This document shows positions 25,530 through 33,645 of a DNA stretch of 51,636 nt, piece after piece (positions within the stretch are counted from its first letter, which is position 1; the number at the start of each line of letters is the position of its first letter). The notes below the pieces were generated by a model that made no database searches, was not told the origin of the DNA, and saw nothing but the letters and a program-made list of their open reading frames with translations. The stretch is from Algoriphagus terrigena DSM 22685 (lineage in GTDB: Bacteria > Bacteroidota > Bacteroidia > Cytophagales > Cyclobacteriaceae). The stretch spans positions 1 through 51,636 of the forward strand of contig NZ_AUBW01000030.1 in the NCBI RefSeq assembly GCF_000429445.1, read 5' to 3'. Position numbers and translations under genes: made by a program.

Positions 25530-26666
25530 TCATTTGTTTTCTTCTGGCCATTTTTGCTCCACTACTTCAATCTTGGCGTTCGGAGTCACACCGGCAGAGC
25601 CAATGATCGCTACCCGGTCGCCGGCTTTTAGTCCGCTTTTGATGATCCATGCATCACCGACCTTTGGGCCCGGTTCGATGGTCGTTACCTTTAGGCTATC
25701 TGATTCGCCTACCACATAGACTTGGGAGATGTGCTGGAGCTGCACGACTGCGCGCTGCGGAATCATCACAGCTCCGGCATAGGTGCTGAACAGGATACGG
25801 GCTTTCACAAAAAGTCCCGGACGAAGAAGACCGTTCGGATTTGGAAAAGTACTCTCGATAGTCATCGTACCGGTCGAAGGATCAATCTCACGATCGGCAA
25901 AATTCACAGTTCCCATTTCACTGTAGATCGAACCGTCGGCTAGCATCAGCTGAACGTTGTTTTTGGCTCCCTCTATTTCCTCCGGAGTGAGCTGGGCAAT
26001 GCGGAGATATTCACGTTCGCTGATCTGAAATCTGACCCGGACACCGGTGACGCTGGAAATTGTAGTCAAGATAGACGTCCCAGTGCGGCTTACGTAGTCT
26101 CCTTCCCGGACATTGGAGATTCCCACTATTCCGTCAAAAGGAGCCAATACCCGGGTGTAGCCCAATTCCACTTTTGCATTCTCAAGAGAAGACTTGGTAG
26201 CGGCGACGTGCGCTTTTGCCGCTTCAAACTCAGCGACGGCGTTGTCCAGGTCTTTCTTACTGAGCGCATTCAACTCGGTCAAGGGTCTTACCCGGCTGAG
26301 CTCACTTTCTGCCCTTACCAGTTCTGTCGTTGCCTGAGTGACCTCGCTAGCCTGCCGGTCAAGTCGGTTTTTGTACTCAATATCATCGATGGTATAGAGC
26401 AGTTGACCTTTTTTCACGGCGGAGCCTTCCTTAAAATTGACCGATGTCACCCATCCTTCGACACGCGCCCGGATATCTACATCTGATTGACCATAGACCT
26501 GAGCTACAAAATCTTCATAAAGTGGGACGTCGCTTTGGATTGCTTTCACGACGTTTACTTTCATCGGCGGAGCCTCTGTGACCACTTCTTTCTTACAGGA
26601 CGCGAGCAAAAAGGGGAGGGATAAAAAACCAAAAAGCAGGGTTTTTGGATTAAAGTTAAATTTCAT
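25530..26666 (-). CDS. RND efflux periplasmic adaptor lipoprotein (AcrA/MexA type)
   Basis: A 378-residue membrane fusion protein with lipobox LASC (Cys24). The lipoyl domain has VDIRARVEGWVTSVNFKEGSAVKKGQLL (IRARVEGWV and FKEGSAVKKGQ). An alpha hairpin follows (about 95-165, TTELVRAESELSRV), then the beta barrel (GIVGISNVREGDYV) and a membrane-proximal domain with VPQ-like MIPQRAVVQLQ. It bridges the pump and the TolC-like channel. It is first in the operon; the 425-nt region upstream holds its promoter and an unassigned terminator. No local regulator gene is present. Confidence 0.96.
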   Translation of the reverse strand: MKFNFNPKTLLFGFLSLPFLLASCKKEVVTEAPPMKVNVVKAIQSDVPLYEDFVAQVYGQSDVDIRARVEGWVTSVNFKEGSAVKKGQLLYTIDDIEYKNRLDRQASEVTQATTELVRAESELSRVRPLTELNALSKKDLDNAVAEFEAAKAHVAATKSSLENAKVELGYTRVLAPFDGIVGISNVREGDYVSRTGTSILTTISSVTGVRVRFQISEREYLRIAQLTPEEIEGAKNNVQLMLADGSIYSEMGTVNFADREIDPSTGTMTIESTFPNPNGLLRPGLFVKARILFSTYAGAVMIPQRAVVQLQHISQVYVVGESDSLKVTTIEPGPKVGDAWIIKSGLKAGDRVAIIGSAGVTPNAKIEVVEQKWPEENK

Positions 26667-27091
26667 AGGAAATGGAATTAGCAGCGTAATAGTCTCTCGT
26701 ACGTTTTTGGTGCGATTACAAAATCAACAGTTGGACAATTGAGAGCGCGGCCCTTGATGGAATTCAAATTGACCGGTTCAAGTCAAAAGTTGGTATTAAT
26801 TCCAATAAAAAACCTGAGAAAAATCAGGTTCTGACTCTAGTTTAGTTTTAATTTCAAAATGCCCAAACTTAGAGAATGCACCTGTGGACGGGACTGGTGT
26901 AAGGTTTTGATCCTTAGTGATTTTTCGATTTCTGCTTTTTGGAAAAAGGAAATTCCGTTCAGAAGTCGTTTTAGAGAAAAGAAAAATAAACGCCGCCAAC
27001 AGCGGGCTCTTATCAATTTTTGACCTCAAAAGTAGCGAGCGAATAAAGACCACTTCATTCCTTCCTTGAACAAGAGGGAAGGATAGAGGGG
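26667..27091. other. 425-nt intergenic region upstream of the RND operon
   Basis: No convincing gene. It holds an intrinsic terminator on the minus strand (26807-26830), a lone TACTTTTG (-7 type) on the minus strand at 27027-27034, and an imperfect palindrome TTGACCGGTTCAA (26769-26781) that could be an operator for the efflux operon. A small minus-strand transcript from about 27020 to 26807 is possible but unsupported by a -33 element. Confidence 0.5.
26807..26830 (-). terminator. Intrinsic terminator on the minus strand, upstream of the RND operon
   Basis: AACCTGA (26811-26817) and TCAGGTT (26824-26830) form a 7-bp stem. The minus strand then reads six T. It could end the GDSL transcript 260 nt earlier, a small RNA, or an attenuated efflux leader. 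Confidence 0.65.
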
Positions 27092-27754
27092 CTATTTTTC
27101 AAAGAATGGCTTAAAGATCTCTGCCCAGATTTTATACCCGTCTTCGTTGAGATGCAGCTGGTCGTCGATGTATAATTCCGGCCTCGGATTTCCCTTCTGG
27201 TCTGTGAGCGGTTTCCAGGTGTCCACGAAATTCACCCCCTCTTTTGCCTGACAGTATTGTTTTAGCATTTCGTTGAAGATCAAGTAGTTTTCTTTCTTGT
27301 CCCAGCGGGATGGGCTCGGCTTGGCTCCGATCAAAAAGATTTCAATCGTTGGGTTGACCAGTTGCAATCGAGTGATAATATTGTCCATGCTGGTCATGAT
27401 ATCAGCGGTCGGCACATCAGACCAAAGGTCATTGTCTCCTTCGTAGATGAAAACCCGACTGGGCTCTAGGCGAATTACCAATGGGAACAGCTGCTTTTCA
27501 AGATCAGAAGACTTGGATCCTCCAAAGCCCGTATTCAAAATGGGCGTGTCCGGAAAGGTCGATTGAACGTCCTTCCACATGCGGATAGTAGAACTTCCGG
27601 TGAAGACAGTGCTTCCTTGACTCCAACCCAAGCTGTCCAGCCGGGCAGAAATCTCTCTGACTTCCTTTTCGAAGGGAAGGTCCTGAGCCTGTGTTTTTCC
27701 CCAAAGCAGGAGGGCAAAAAGGAGCAGCAATGCTGAAAATCGGGTGGGTTTCAT
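27092..27754 (-). CDS. Secreted GDSL/SGNH-type esterase
   Basis: A 220-residue exported hydrolase with a signal peptide (1-23, GKTQAQ). SGNH blocks are in order: FTGSST with the nucleophile Ser54, NTGFGGS (Gly76), EGDND with Asn108 in place of the usual GxND, and DQLHLNEDGY with Asp198 and His201. The length and the QLHLN motif resemble acyl-esterases and rhamnogalacturonan- or platelet-activating-factor-acetylhydrolase-like proteins of Bacteroidota. It is a single gene, divergent from the DUF4407 gene. Confidence 0.92.
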   Translation of the reverse strand: MKPTRFSALLLLFALLLWGKTQAQDLPFEKEVREISARLDSLGWSQGSTVFTGSSTIRMWKDVQSTFPDTPILNTGFGGSKSSDLEKQLFPLVIRLEPSRVFIYEGDNDLWSDVPTADIMTSMDNIITRLQLVNPTIEIFLIGAKPSPSRWDKKENYLIFNEMLKQYCQAKEGVNFVDTWKPLTDQKGNPRPELYIDDQLHLNEDGYKIWAEIFKPFFEK

Positions 27755-28091
27755 GATCTATTTGACTGATTCGGGTATAAAGTAAAACATCCTATTCAAA
27801 ATCAAATGCCCTAAAATCGATTTGGCATCTTTCTTTTAGCAAATGTGATGCGTCCCAAGCATTGAAAATCATGGGCTGTGAGCGCGCATCTTTTGCACGA
27901 AAATGTACACTTCGGACAAAGGGACTGTTTGATCTATGGGAGCAAGGTCGAAAGTCAACATCCTTTTCTACCCCATAAAAGTGGGTTTTTGTCACATTTC
28001 TACTCTTTTCCGGGCTTTGGAAAATCGTATCCATCTTTTTGGAACCCTTTTAGCGTTCTTAATTCGGATCCAACCCGCAACCTCCCAAATT
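27755..28091. other. 337-nt divergent intergenic region
   Basis: It separates the start codons of the GDSL gene (minus) and the DUF4407 gene (plus), so it must hold two promoters. I find no full match to TTTG-N19-23-TAnnTTTG and no clear hairpin. An open frame reaches into it from the DUF4407 gene (27936), but the family start at 28092 is preferred. Confidence 0.5.
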
Positions 28092-29213
28092 ATGCAGACA
28101 ATCACCCGTTTCTTCTGGTTTTGCAGTGGGGCAAATTTTGCCTTGCTCAAGCGAGCCCCTACCGAGTCCAACAAGTATATGGGAATCGGTGCCACTGTCT
28201 TTTTTACGGGAGTTTTGGCGGCGTTGGCAGCCGGATATGCACTCTTTACCGTGTTTCAATCCTTGGTTCCTGCGATCTTTTTTGGGTTGCTCTGGGGGCT
28301 CATGATCTTCAACCTGGATAGATTTATCGTGTCCAGTATGCGAAAAAGGGAAAATGCGTGGGCAGAATGGAAGTTGGCAATTCCGAGATTGGTATTGGCT
28401 GTGTTGCTCGCTTTGGTGATATCCAAACCGCTTGAGTTGAAGATGTTTGAGCGGGAGATCAACCGCAAGCTCGATGAGAAAAAGACGGAGTTCATAACCC
28501 AATCCAAGTTGAACTTGGCCAAAGGCTTTCCTGAAATCCAGGACTTGGAAGCGAAAATCGACACCTTGAAATCCGAAGTGAATCAGGCGGAAGTTTTTCG
28601 GGATCAGGTTCAAAAGGAATACGATGCGGAGCGATTTGGGGAGAAAACCTCCGGCACGAGTGGGATTGTCGGGCTGGGTACCAACGCCAAAAAGAAGGAG
28701 CAACAGCTCGATGCTGCACAATTGGCGTTGGATGATTTGCGGAAAAGAAACCAAGTGAGGGTCGATACTTTGGAAGCTCAGATCCGGGAATTTATCGCGT
28801 CGCGTCAGGCAGAATTTGAAAAGCAACAACCCGGAATTGAGGGATTTGATGGGCTGGCTGCCCGGATGGATGCGCTGTCTGTGCTGACCACCGAGAGCTC
28901 AGCCATGGCGATGGCTAATATCTTTATCATGCTGCTGTTTATCGCAATTGAGACCGCACCGATTTTTGTCAAATTGATCTCTGCACGCGGCCCGTATGAC
29001 GAGTTGCTAGAACTGCATGAGGATAAAGTGAAGTTGTTCAAAGGTGAAAAATGGACTTTTGCGAAAGGGGAATCCGAGGCAAGGGTGGGTTACTTTCAGG
29101 ATACACACTTTTATGCAACAGATCTGAAAAAGGAGAAAACCAACAAGAAAAACAAAGCACAAACTGAAGCGGAAATCGCTGACATAGAGGAGAAATGGAA
29201 AAGGAACGTTTGA
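28092..29213 (+). CDS. DUF4407 membrane protein with periplasmic/cytoplasmic coiled coil
   Basis: I choose ATG 28092 (MQTITRFFWFCSGANFALLK), where DUF4407 proteins begin, not the extension from 27936. The product has 373 residues. Two helices (MGIGATVFFTGVLAALAAGY; SLVPAIFFGLLWGLMIF) are followed by FNLDRFIVSSMRK, a conserved family motif. A third helix (LVLAVLLALVISKPLELK) precedes a coiled coil rich in Glu, Lys and Gln (about 125-260). A fourth helix (FIMLLFIAIETAPIFVKLI) leads to the tail. The function of DUF4407 is unknown. It converges with the DUF5995 gene. Confidence 0.9.
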   Translation: MQTITRFFWFCSGANFALLKRAPTESNKYMGIGATVFFTGVLAALAAGYALFTVFQSLVPAIFFGLLWGLMIFNLDRFIVSSMRKRENAWAEWKLAIPRLVLAVLLALVISKPLELKMFEREINRKLDEKKTEFITQSKLNLAKGFPEIQDLEAKIDTLKSEVNQAEVFRDQVQKEYDAERFGEKTSGTSGIVGLGTNAKKKEQQLDAAQLALDDLRKRNQVRVDTLEAQIREFIASRQAEFEKQQPGIEGFDGLAARMDALSVLTTESSAMAMANIFIMLLFIAIETAPIFVKLISARGPYDELLELHEDKVKLFKGEKWTFAKGESEARVGYFQDTHFYATDLKKEKTNKKNKAQTEAEIADIEEKWKRNV

Positions 29214-29270
29214 TGTACTTCATGCAAAAGTTCCCATCCTGAGTTGCCGGGACTTTTTGGAAAAATACGT

Positions 29271-30032
29271 CTATTGATTCAATGCTTTTTTCACGACTAC
29301 GTCCAGTTGATCCATGGTCTTGCTGACGGATTTCCATTCCAGAAGACCGACGATTTTGACAATTACAGCGAGGAATTTTCCCGGATTGATCAGTTTCTGG
29401 GCGAGTTTTGAGATGTTTTTGTCCCGGTCGCTGATCTGGAAATCTTTGTTGGCGTCGCCGTGATATTCGCCAGCATACTCCCATGCTCCGTCGCGCGCCA
29501 GTTGGATGGAGAAGTTTAGAAGCATTTCATCTCTGCCTTTGGCCAAAGGCACCAGCCAGCCAAAGATCGGAGAGACCACGCTGATGTTGGCTTTGACGCC
29601 GTCGACGAGTTCGGATAGGAGCGCATTGATCTGGTTAAAATCCCCCTGAATTCCGGCGATTTCCTTGTCGACCATGGTCTCGGAAGCAGCTATTCCCAAG
29701 TCGAGGTTGATATGAGCGTTGATTCCAAGGAAAAGGTGCTGCAGCACCAGATGCCCAGAGTTTTTGCTTGCATCAAAGGCCAAACGCCAGCTTTCAGTGG
29801 TGGCTATTCCCATATTCCAAGCCGTGTAGGCGTCGATAAATCGCTTCGCAAAAATCACATCCAAAAGCTCCATTCGAAGATTGTCTTCAAACTCACCAGC
29901 GAGGATTCCGTCGCGGACCCGGCGAGTGACCTGACGGTACAAGATCGCGAAATAGCCGATTCTTGATTGCCTCGCTTTGCACTCAGCGACAATCTGATCC
30001 ATTCGGATCAATACCTCTTCGATTGTTTTCAT
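29271..30032 (-). CDS. DUF5995 family protein
   Basis: A 253-residue, probably soluble, helical protein. It begins with TIEEVLIRMDQIVAECKARQ and contains FAILYRQVTRRVRDGI, LDVIFAKRFIDAYTAW and LFLGINAHINLDLGIA (the GxNAHINxDL motif I recall as the hallmark of DUF5995). The two His residues of that motif could bind a metal, but no activity is established. It is the last gene of an operon: M19 dipeptidase, VIT1-like transporter, this gene, with gaps of 3 and 6 nt. That spacing implies co-expression. Its link to metal transport is inference from context only. Confidence 0.82.
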   Translation of the reverse strand: MKTIEEVLIRMDQIVAECKARQSRIGYFAILYRQVTRRVRDGILAGEFEDNLRMELLDVIFAKRFIDAYTAWNMGIATTESWRLAFDASKNSGHLVLQHLFLGINAHINLDLGIAASETMVDKEIAGIQGDFNQINALLSELVDGVKANISVVSPIFGWLVPLAKGRDEMLLNFSIQLARDGAWEYAGEYHGDANKDFQISDRDKNISKLAQKLINPGKFLAVIVKIVGLLEWKSVSKTMDQLDVVVKKALNQ

Positions 30033-30038
30033 TATTGT

Positions 30039-30761
30039 TTAGATAAAAATTTGTTCTAACACATCCCCTACAAAATAAGCCACTACTGCGGCCAAAAGCC
30101 CAAGTGCGACAGTCTCGGTAATACTTTTGAGCGTGGAAGTTTGGTTTACGATCCCCTTGAGCCAGCCGACGATAAGAAATGCAAAGCCGGTCAAAATACT
30201 TGTCCAAAGAAATACATTAATATCGCTGGGGAAGAAAAAATCCCAGAGGTAGACCAGAAGTGGGATAAGCCCGACAGCGGAGAATGAAAGCAGCGTGGCG
30301 AATCCGATTTTGAACGGGCTTTTGGTCTCGCGAATCAGTCCCAATTCGTCTTTCATCATCTCGCTGACCCAGAGTTCTTTGTTAGCACAGATATGATCGA
30401 CTATGTTGGTCAGGAGTTCTCCTTCGAAGCCCTTTTCCCGATAGATTTCTGCGATTTCTTCGCGCTCCGTTTCCGGCATGTTTTCAACCTCCCAGTATTC
30501 GATTTTCTCATGCTTGCTAAAATTGTCCCGCTCACTTTTGGCAGACAAATAGGCTCCTACTGACATCGAAAACCCGTCGGCCAGCAGATTTGCAAAGCCC
30601 AAGATGAGTAGGACGCCGGCATCCAGATTCGCTCCAAAACCCCCAGCGACGACGGCAAAGGTCGTGACTGCGCCGTCGATGCCACCGTAGACAAACTCCC
30701 GAAGGTATTCCTGAATTTTCCCAAATCGGAGAGTTTGACGATGGGTTTGACGCTCGCTCAT
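30039..30761 (-). CDS. VIT1/CCC1-family iron/manganese transporter
   Basis: A 240-residue membrane protein. The first helix has LREFVYGGIDGAVTTFAVVAGG, and the second LILGFANLLADGFSMSVGAYLSAKSE, both with the conserved Asp, Gly and Met residues of the VIT family. A cytoplasmic Glu-rich stretch follows (EKIEYWEVENMPETEREEIAEIYREKG), equivalent to the metal-binding domain of plant VIT1. Three more helices are at about 150-175, 182-202 and 215-238. It exports Fe(II) or Mn(II) from the cytoplasm. It is the middle gene of a tight three-gene operon. Metal choice cannot be read from sequence. Confidence 0.93.
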   Translation of the reverse strand: MSERQTHRQTLRFGKIQEYLREFVYGGIDGAVTTFAVVAGGFGANLDAGVLLILGFANLLADGFSMSVGAYLSAKSERDNFSKHEKIEYWEVENMPETEREEIAEIYREKGFEGELLTNIVDHICANKELWVSEMMKDELGLIRETKSPFKIGFATLLSFSAVGLIPLLVYLWDFFFPSDINVFLWTSILTGFAFLIVGWLKGIVNQTSTLKSITETVALGLLAAVVAYFVGDVLEQIFI

Positions 30762-30764
30762 GGA

Positions 30765-31928
30765 CTACTTTAAGTTTTCAAGGAAAAAGCGTTTGACATT
30801 TTCCCCCATCACTGCCCGGATTTCCTCTTCGGTAAAGCCTGCATTGATAAGCCCCTCAACGATCAGCGGAAGGCCTGTGATGTCAAAGGGAACAGCCACC
30901 GAACCGTCGTAGTCAGATCCCAAAGCAACATATTCAATACCGACCAAGTCGCGCACGTGTTTGATGGAAGCGATAATATTGGGCAGTTCCGGCTCGCCCA
31001 CCGCCATATCAAAAAATGCGATTCCAATGATGCCGCCCTTGGCCGTTATTTTGTTGATTTGTTCGTCGCTGAGATTGCGTGGGGAATCCAGGACAGCGCG
31101 GATTCCGGTGTGAGACACGATGACGGGTGCTGAGCTGAGGTTCAGGACATCATCGACGATAGCCGGGGAGGAGTGAGCCAAATCGACAAATATCCCAAGT
31201 TCATTCATCCGCTTGACGGCTGCTTTGCCAAAGTCGGTCAGTCCTTCTCCGTTTTCGCCGTGTGCAGATCCACCGAATTCGTTGTCAAAAAAGTGAGTTG
31301 GCCCTATCATCCGGACTCCGGCATTGTAGACGACGTCGAGATTTTCGATTTTGCCCTCCAGCGCGTGTCCTCCTTCGATTCCCAGCATGGCTCCGATTAC
31401 TTCTTTGTCGGACTTTCGGGCTTCGATCAGTTTTTCCAAGTCAGCCTTAGACTTGATGAAAATGGCTTTTTCTCCTTCCTCAGCCACGAAATCGGCTAAG
31501 TCCTCCGATTGGGAAACGGCTCTGTTGACTAGGCTAAACCAATTCCATGGTCCTTCGCCTTTTGCAATGGTCAGCGGTGTGATGTTATCAAAAGTGTCGG
31601 CCGTATTTCTCTTCATGTTTTGCCCGGAGGGAGATTTGGAGACGATGGTGAACATCTCCAAGCCCACGTGGGCCTCTCTCATTCGCGGAAAGTCAACATG
31701 TCCTCGTGTTCCTCTCTTGGTCAGGTCTCTTCCCCAAAGTAACGCGTCGCAGTGCAAGTCGGAGATGAAATCCAGCCGATCATAGATCGCTTGAGCTTCT
31801 GCTGACACCTTGTAAGGACCTGCGGTTTTCACAGGGTTCCGCTTCGACTCGACATAAGAGGGCAAAGTGTTGATTCCGACGAGGTAGAGCACCAAGACAA
31901 CTCCGAAAAACCAAAATAACTTTTTCAT
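30765..31928 (-). CDS. Membrane dipeptidase, peptidase family M19
   Basis: I choose ATG 31928, which begins MKKLFWFFGVVLVLYLVG, a signal or anchor helix, over the longer frame to 32114. The product has 387 residues. The metal site is complete: DLHCDAL (HxD), GIEGGHALEG (bridging Glu), LAHSS (His), VSHTGIRA (His) and LGSDYDGSV (Asp). The family cleaves dipeptides, including D-amino-acid and beta-lactam-like substrates, in the periplasm. It is the first gene of an operon with the VIT1-like transporter and the DUF5995 protein. Confidence 0.94.
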   Translation of the reverse strand: MKKLFWFFGVVLVLYLVGINTLPSYVESKRNPVKTAGPYKVSAEAQAIYDRLDFISDLHCDALLWGRDLTKRGTRGHVDFPRMREAHVGLEMFTIVSKSPSGQNMKRNTADTFDNITPLTIAKGEGPWNWFSLVNRAVSQSEDLADFVAEEGEKAIFIKSKADLEKLIEARKSDKEVIGAMLGIEGGHALEGKIENLDVVYNAGVRMIGPTHFFDNEFGGSAHGENGEGLTDFGKAAVKRMNELGIFVDLAHSSPAIVDDVLNLSSAPVIVSHTGIRAVLDSPRNLSDEQINKITAKGGIIGIAFFDMAVGEPELPNIIASIKHVRDLVGIEYVALGSDYDGSVAVPFDITGLPLIVEGLINAGFTEEEIRAVMGENVKRFFLENLK

Positions 31929-32036
31929 GGGGCGGGTTTGCCACAAGTTAATTGGAAAAAGGAAAAAACACTTGGGGGAATTTGCATGGTTTGGAATCTC
32001 AAAGCAAAAAATAATTGAAAAATTTTTTACTGATAT

Positions 32037-32067
32037 TTTGATTCTGTGCTTTCTTTTGATAGGTTTA
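32037..32067 (+). promoter_or_regulatory. Candidate promoter for the small RNA
   Basis: TTTG (32037-32040), 19-nt spacer, TAGGTTTA (32060-32067), which differs from TAnnTTTG at the last base. The predicted start is about 7 nt on. Confidence 0.4.
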
Positions 32068-32073
32068 AGAAAC

Positions 32074-32187
32074 TTTTGTGAATATAAATATCGCTGTACA
32101 TAGCAATTCGCCAAAGTTTATATGGTTTTAATCCATTGACAATAAACCCTGACCGGGAGCCTATTTTTAAAAAGGCTCCCTTTTTTT
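32074..32187 (+). ncRNA. Candidate small RNA with its own terminator
   Basis: Roughly 110 nt between the candidate promoter and the strong terminator at 32155-32187. No plus-strand gene lies upstream or downstream that could use this terminator, since the neighbours read the other way. A 17-codon frame from GTG 32078 to TAA 32131 is the only open stretch, so a short peptide cannot be ruled out. I do not recognise an Rfam family. Confidence 0.35.
32155..32187 (+). terminator. Strong intrinsic terminator without an assigned gene
   Basis: GGGAGCCT (32155-32162) pairs with AGGCTCCC (32173-32180), followed by seven T (32181-32187). The orientation is plus, opposite to both flanking genes. Confidence 0.85.
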
Positions 32188-32535
32188 ATGGGCATTTTCC
32201 TTGATCTTTTGAGGAAAGTCAAAAAACCGGTTTAAAAATCGGTAAGTTTTGTTTTGATTTTTGTCAAATATTGGAAATCCGGTTAGAAATATTTTTATGA
32301 ACCGATTTTCAGAAGATTCTGATTCTGAGATTAAAAACAGAAAATCCTTCCTGATAATTTTGAAAATCAATGTTCTGTGATTCCGCCGTCACTCCTATAA
32401 ACAGTGCTTTTTTTTGGCTATAGGCGAAATATTCTATCCGGAAAATCTGATGTTAGCAGTCTTTGTAGAAGGTATGAGGGGAAATGTGGCGACAGTATAT
32501 CGGTAATGCTCGACTAATGTTTCGAGTAAATGCGC

Positions 32536-33561
32536 TCATCTACGGAGGCAACTGAGCAATAATTGTTTTCTTGTAGAAAAGCTGAATTGCAGCCGGATTC
32601 GATTCGAAGCTTTGGAACGGAGGTTGCCAAGATCGGAATTTAAAAGTGAAGCCACCTCGGATTCCAATTGATCCACATCCTTTGTTTTCAAGATCGCTCC
32701 GGAGTCTCCGATGATCTCTGGAATAGCTCCGACAGCCGATCCAATCGGGATGCAACCGGAGGCCATCGCTTCGCCCAAGGCATTGGGGAATCCTTCCGAA
32801 GTCGAAAGCTGCAGATAGAACTGGTGTGAGTTAAATAGATCCAAAAGTTCAAGTGCCTGCTTCTTGCCAACGATACTAATATTTGGGTTGTTAGATCGAT
32901 AATTTGGATCGCCGACCAAAGTAAAGTTCCAATCCGGATGCTTCTTCGCTAGTTTCTCGACTAGATCATAGCCTTTGACGATCGCGCGGGAAGATTTGGA
33001 TGTCCCGGTGGCTACCGAAATGAAGCTTTTCGCTGGCCTCTTTTTCCCAAAATCCTTCCAAAAATCCGTGTCAAAGCCGTTTGGAATAACTTGAATCGGT
33101 GTTTTTAGATCTGGGATCAGGTTTAGCAATCCCTGTTTCTCTGAAATCGCCGGATCGTATTGATAGTCCTGTCTGACCAGAGCTTCGGCGACGGGTAAGA
33201 TCAGTGAGCAGTTTTTGAAGGAGTAAGCGGTAGCCATTCGAAGCCACTTTTTCCGGAAGTTTCCATAGCCGATCTCGGGCATGTTAATGCAGTCTGTGCC
33301 GCCGGCTTGGATCGTGCATCTTTTTCCAAAAACCTTCCCAAACCACACCGGCAAGACGGAATGATAGCCACCAAAGAAGGACAGGTATTGGCTGGTTTTG
33401 GGTAGATACCAGAGCAGCTGGAAGAATTGGAGGAGAAAGTAAAGGGGGAGCTTTAGTGGGCTTTGGGTGAATTCCAATGCTGTGATTTTGATCTCAGGAC
33501 TGATCATTTCCAGATCTCTGTCAATAAAAGCGGTATGGACCGGAAATGTATAAATGATCAT
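32536..33561 (-). CDS. Glycosyltransferase, GT4 family
   Basis: A 341-residue cytoplasmic GT-B enzyme. The N-terminal half has FGGYHSVLPVWFGKVFGKR and TIQAGGTDCINMP. The C-terminal nucleotide-sugar domain has VIPNGFDTDFW, VKGYDLVEKLAKKHPDWNF and LQLSTSEGFPNALGEAMASG, the E-x7-E retaining-GT4 motif, followed by GAIPEIIGDSG. It stands alone, without a polysaccharide cluster around it. Donor and acceptor cannot be told. The N-terminus starts directly at the first strand (MIIYTFPVHT), a normal start for the family. Confidence 0.92.
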   Translation of the reverse strand: MIIYTFPVHTAFIDRDLEMISPEIKITALEFTQSPLKLPLYFLLQFFQLLWYLPKTSQYLSFFGGYHSVLPVWFGKVFGKRCTIQAGGTDCINMPEIGYGNFRKKWLRMATAYSFKNCSLILPVAEALVRQDYQYDPAISEKQGLLNLIPDLKTPIQVIPNGFDTDFWKDFGKKRPAKSFISVATGTSKSSRAIVKGYDLVEKLAKKHPDWNFTLVGDPNYRSNNPNISIVGKKQALELLDLFNSHQFYLQLSTSEGFPNALGEAMASGCIPIGSAVGAIPEIIGDSGAILKTKDVDQLESEVASLLNSDLGNLRSKASNRIRLQFSFSTRKQLLLSCLRR

Positions 33562-33599
33562 ATGGAGCCCTAATGTATTTCAAGGTAAGTCAGAAAATG

Positions 33600-33626
33600 A
33601 AAAAGGGGAAACATTGTCTCCCCTTA
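33600..33626 (-). terminator. Intrinsic terminator of leuS
   Basis: AAGGGGA (33603-33609) and TCTCCCCTT (33618-33626) form the stem; on the minus strand it is followed by five T. It lies 20 nt after the leuS stop. Confidence 0.85.
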
Positions 33627-33645
33627 AGCTCAGCTGTTATAAGAT

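Larger units (their letters stand above)
31929..32535. other. 607-nt intergenic region with a probable small RNA
   Basis: It lies between the stop of the GT4 gene and the start of the M19 operon, both on the minus strand. It is AT-rich. It contains a candidate small-RNA unit on the plus strand (32074-32187) and a loose inverted repeat AAAATCGGT / ACCGATTTT (near 32237 and 32303). I see no credible protein gene; an open minus frame at 32167-32370 is low-complexity. Confidence 0.6.

Noticed and set aside
26796..27053. Minus-strand frame of 85 codons upstream of the RND operon
   Set aside because: No family resemblance, ends inside a terminator hairpin, and starts upstream of the only -7-like element there.
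27936..28091. N-terminal extension of the DUF4407 gene by 52 codons
   Set aside because: The family begins at the MQTITRFFWFCSG segment; the extension has no conserved sequence and occupies the divergent promoter region.
32167..32370. Minus-strand frame of 67 codons in the 607-nt spacer
   Set aside because: Phe, Lys and Ile-rich low-complexity product, overlapping the terminator, with no start signal.
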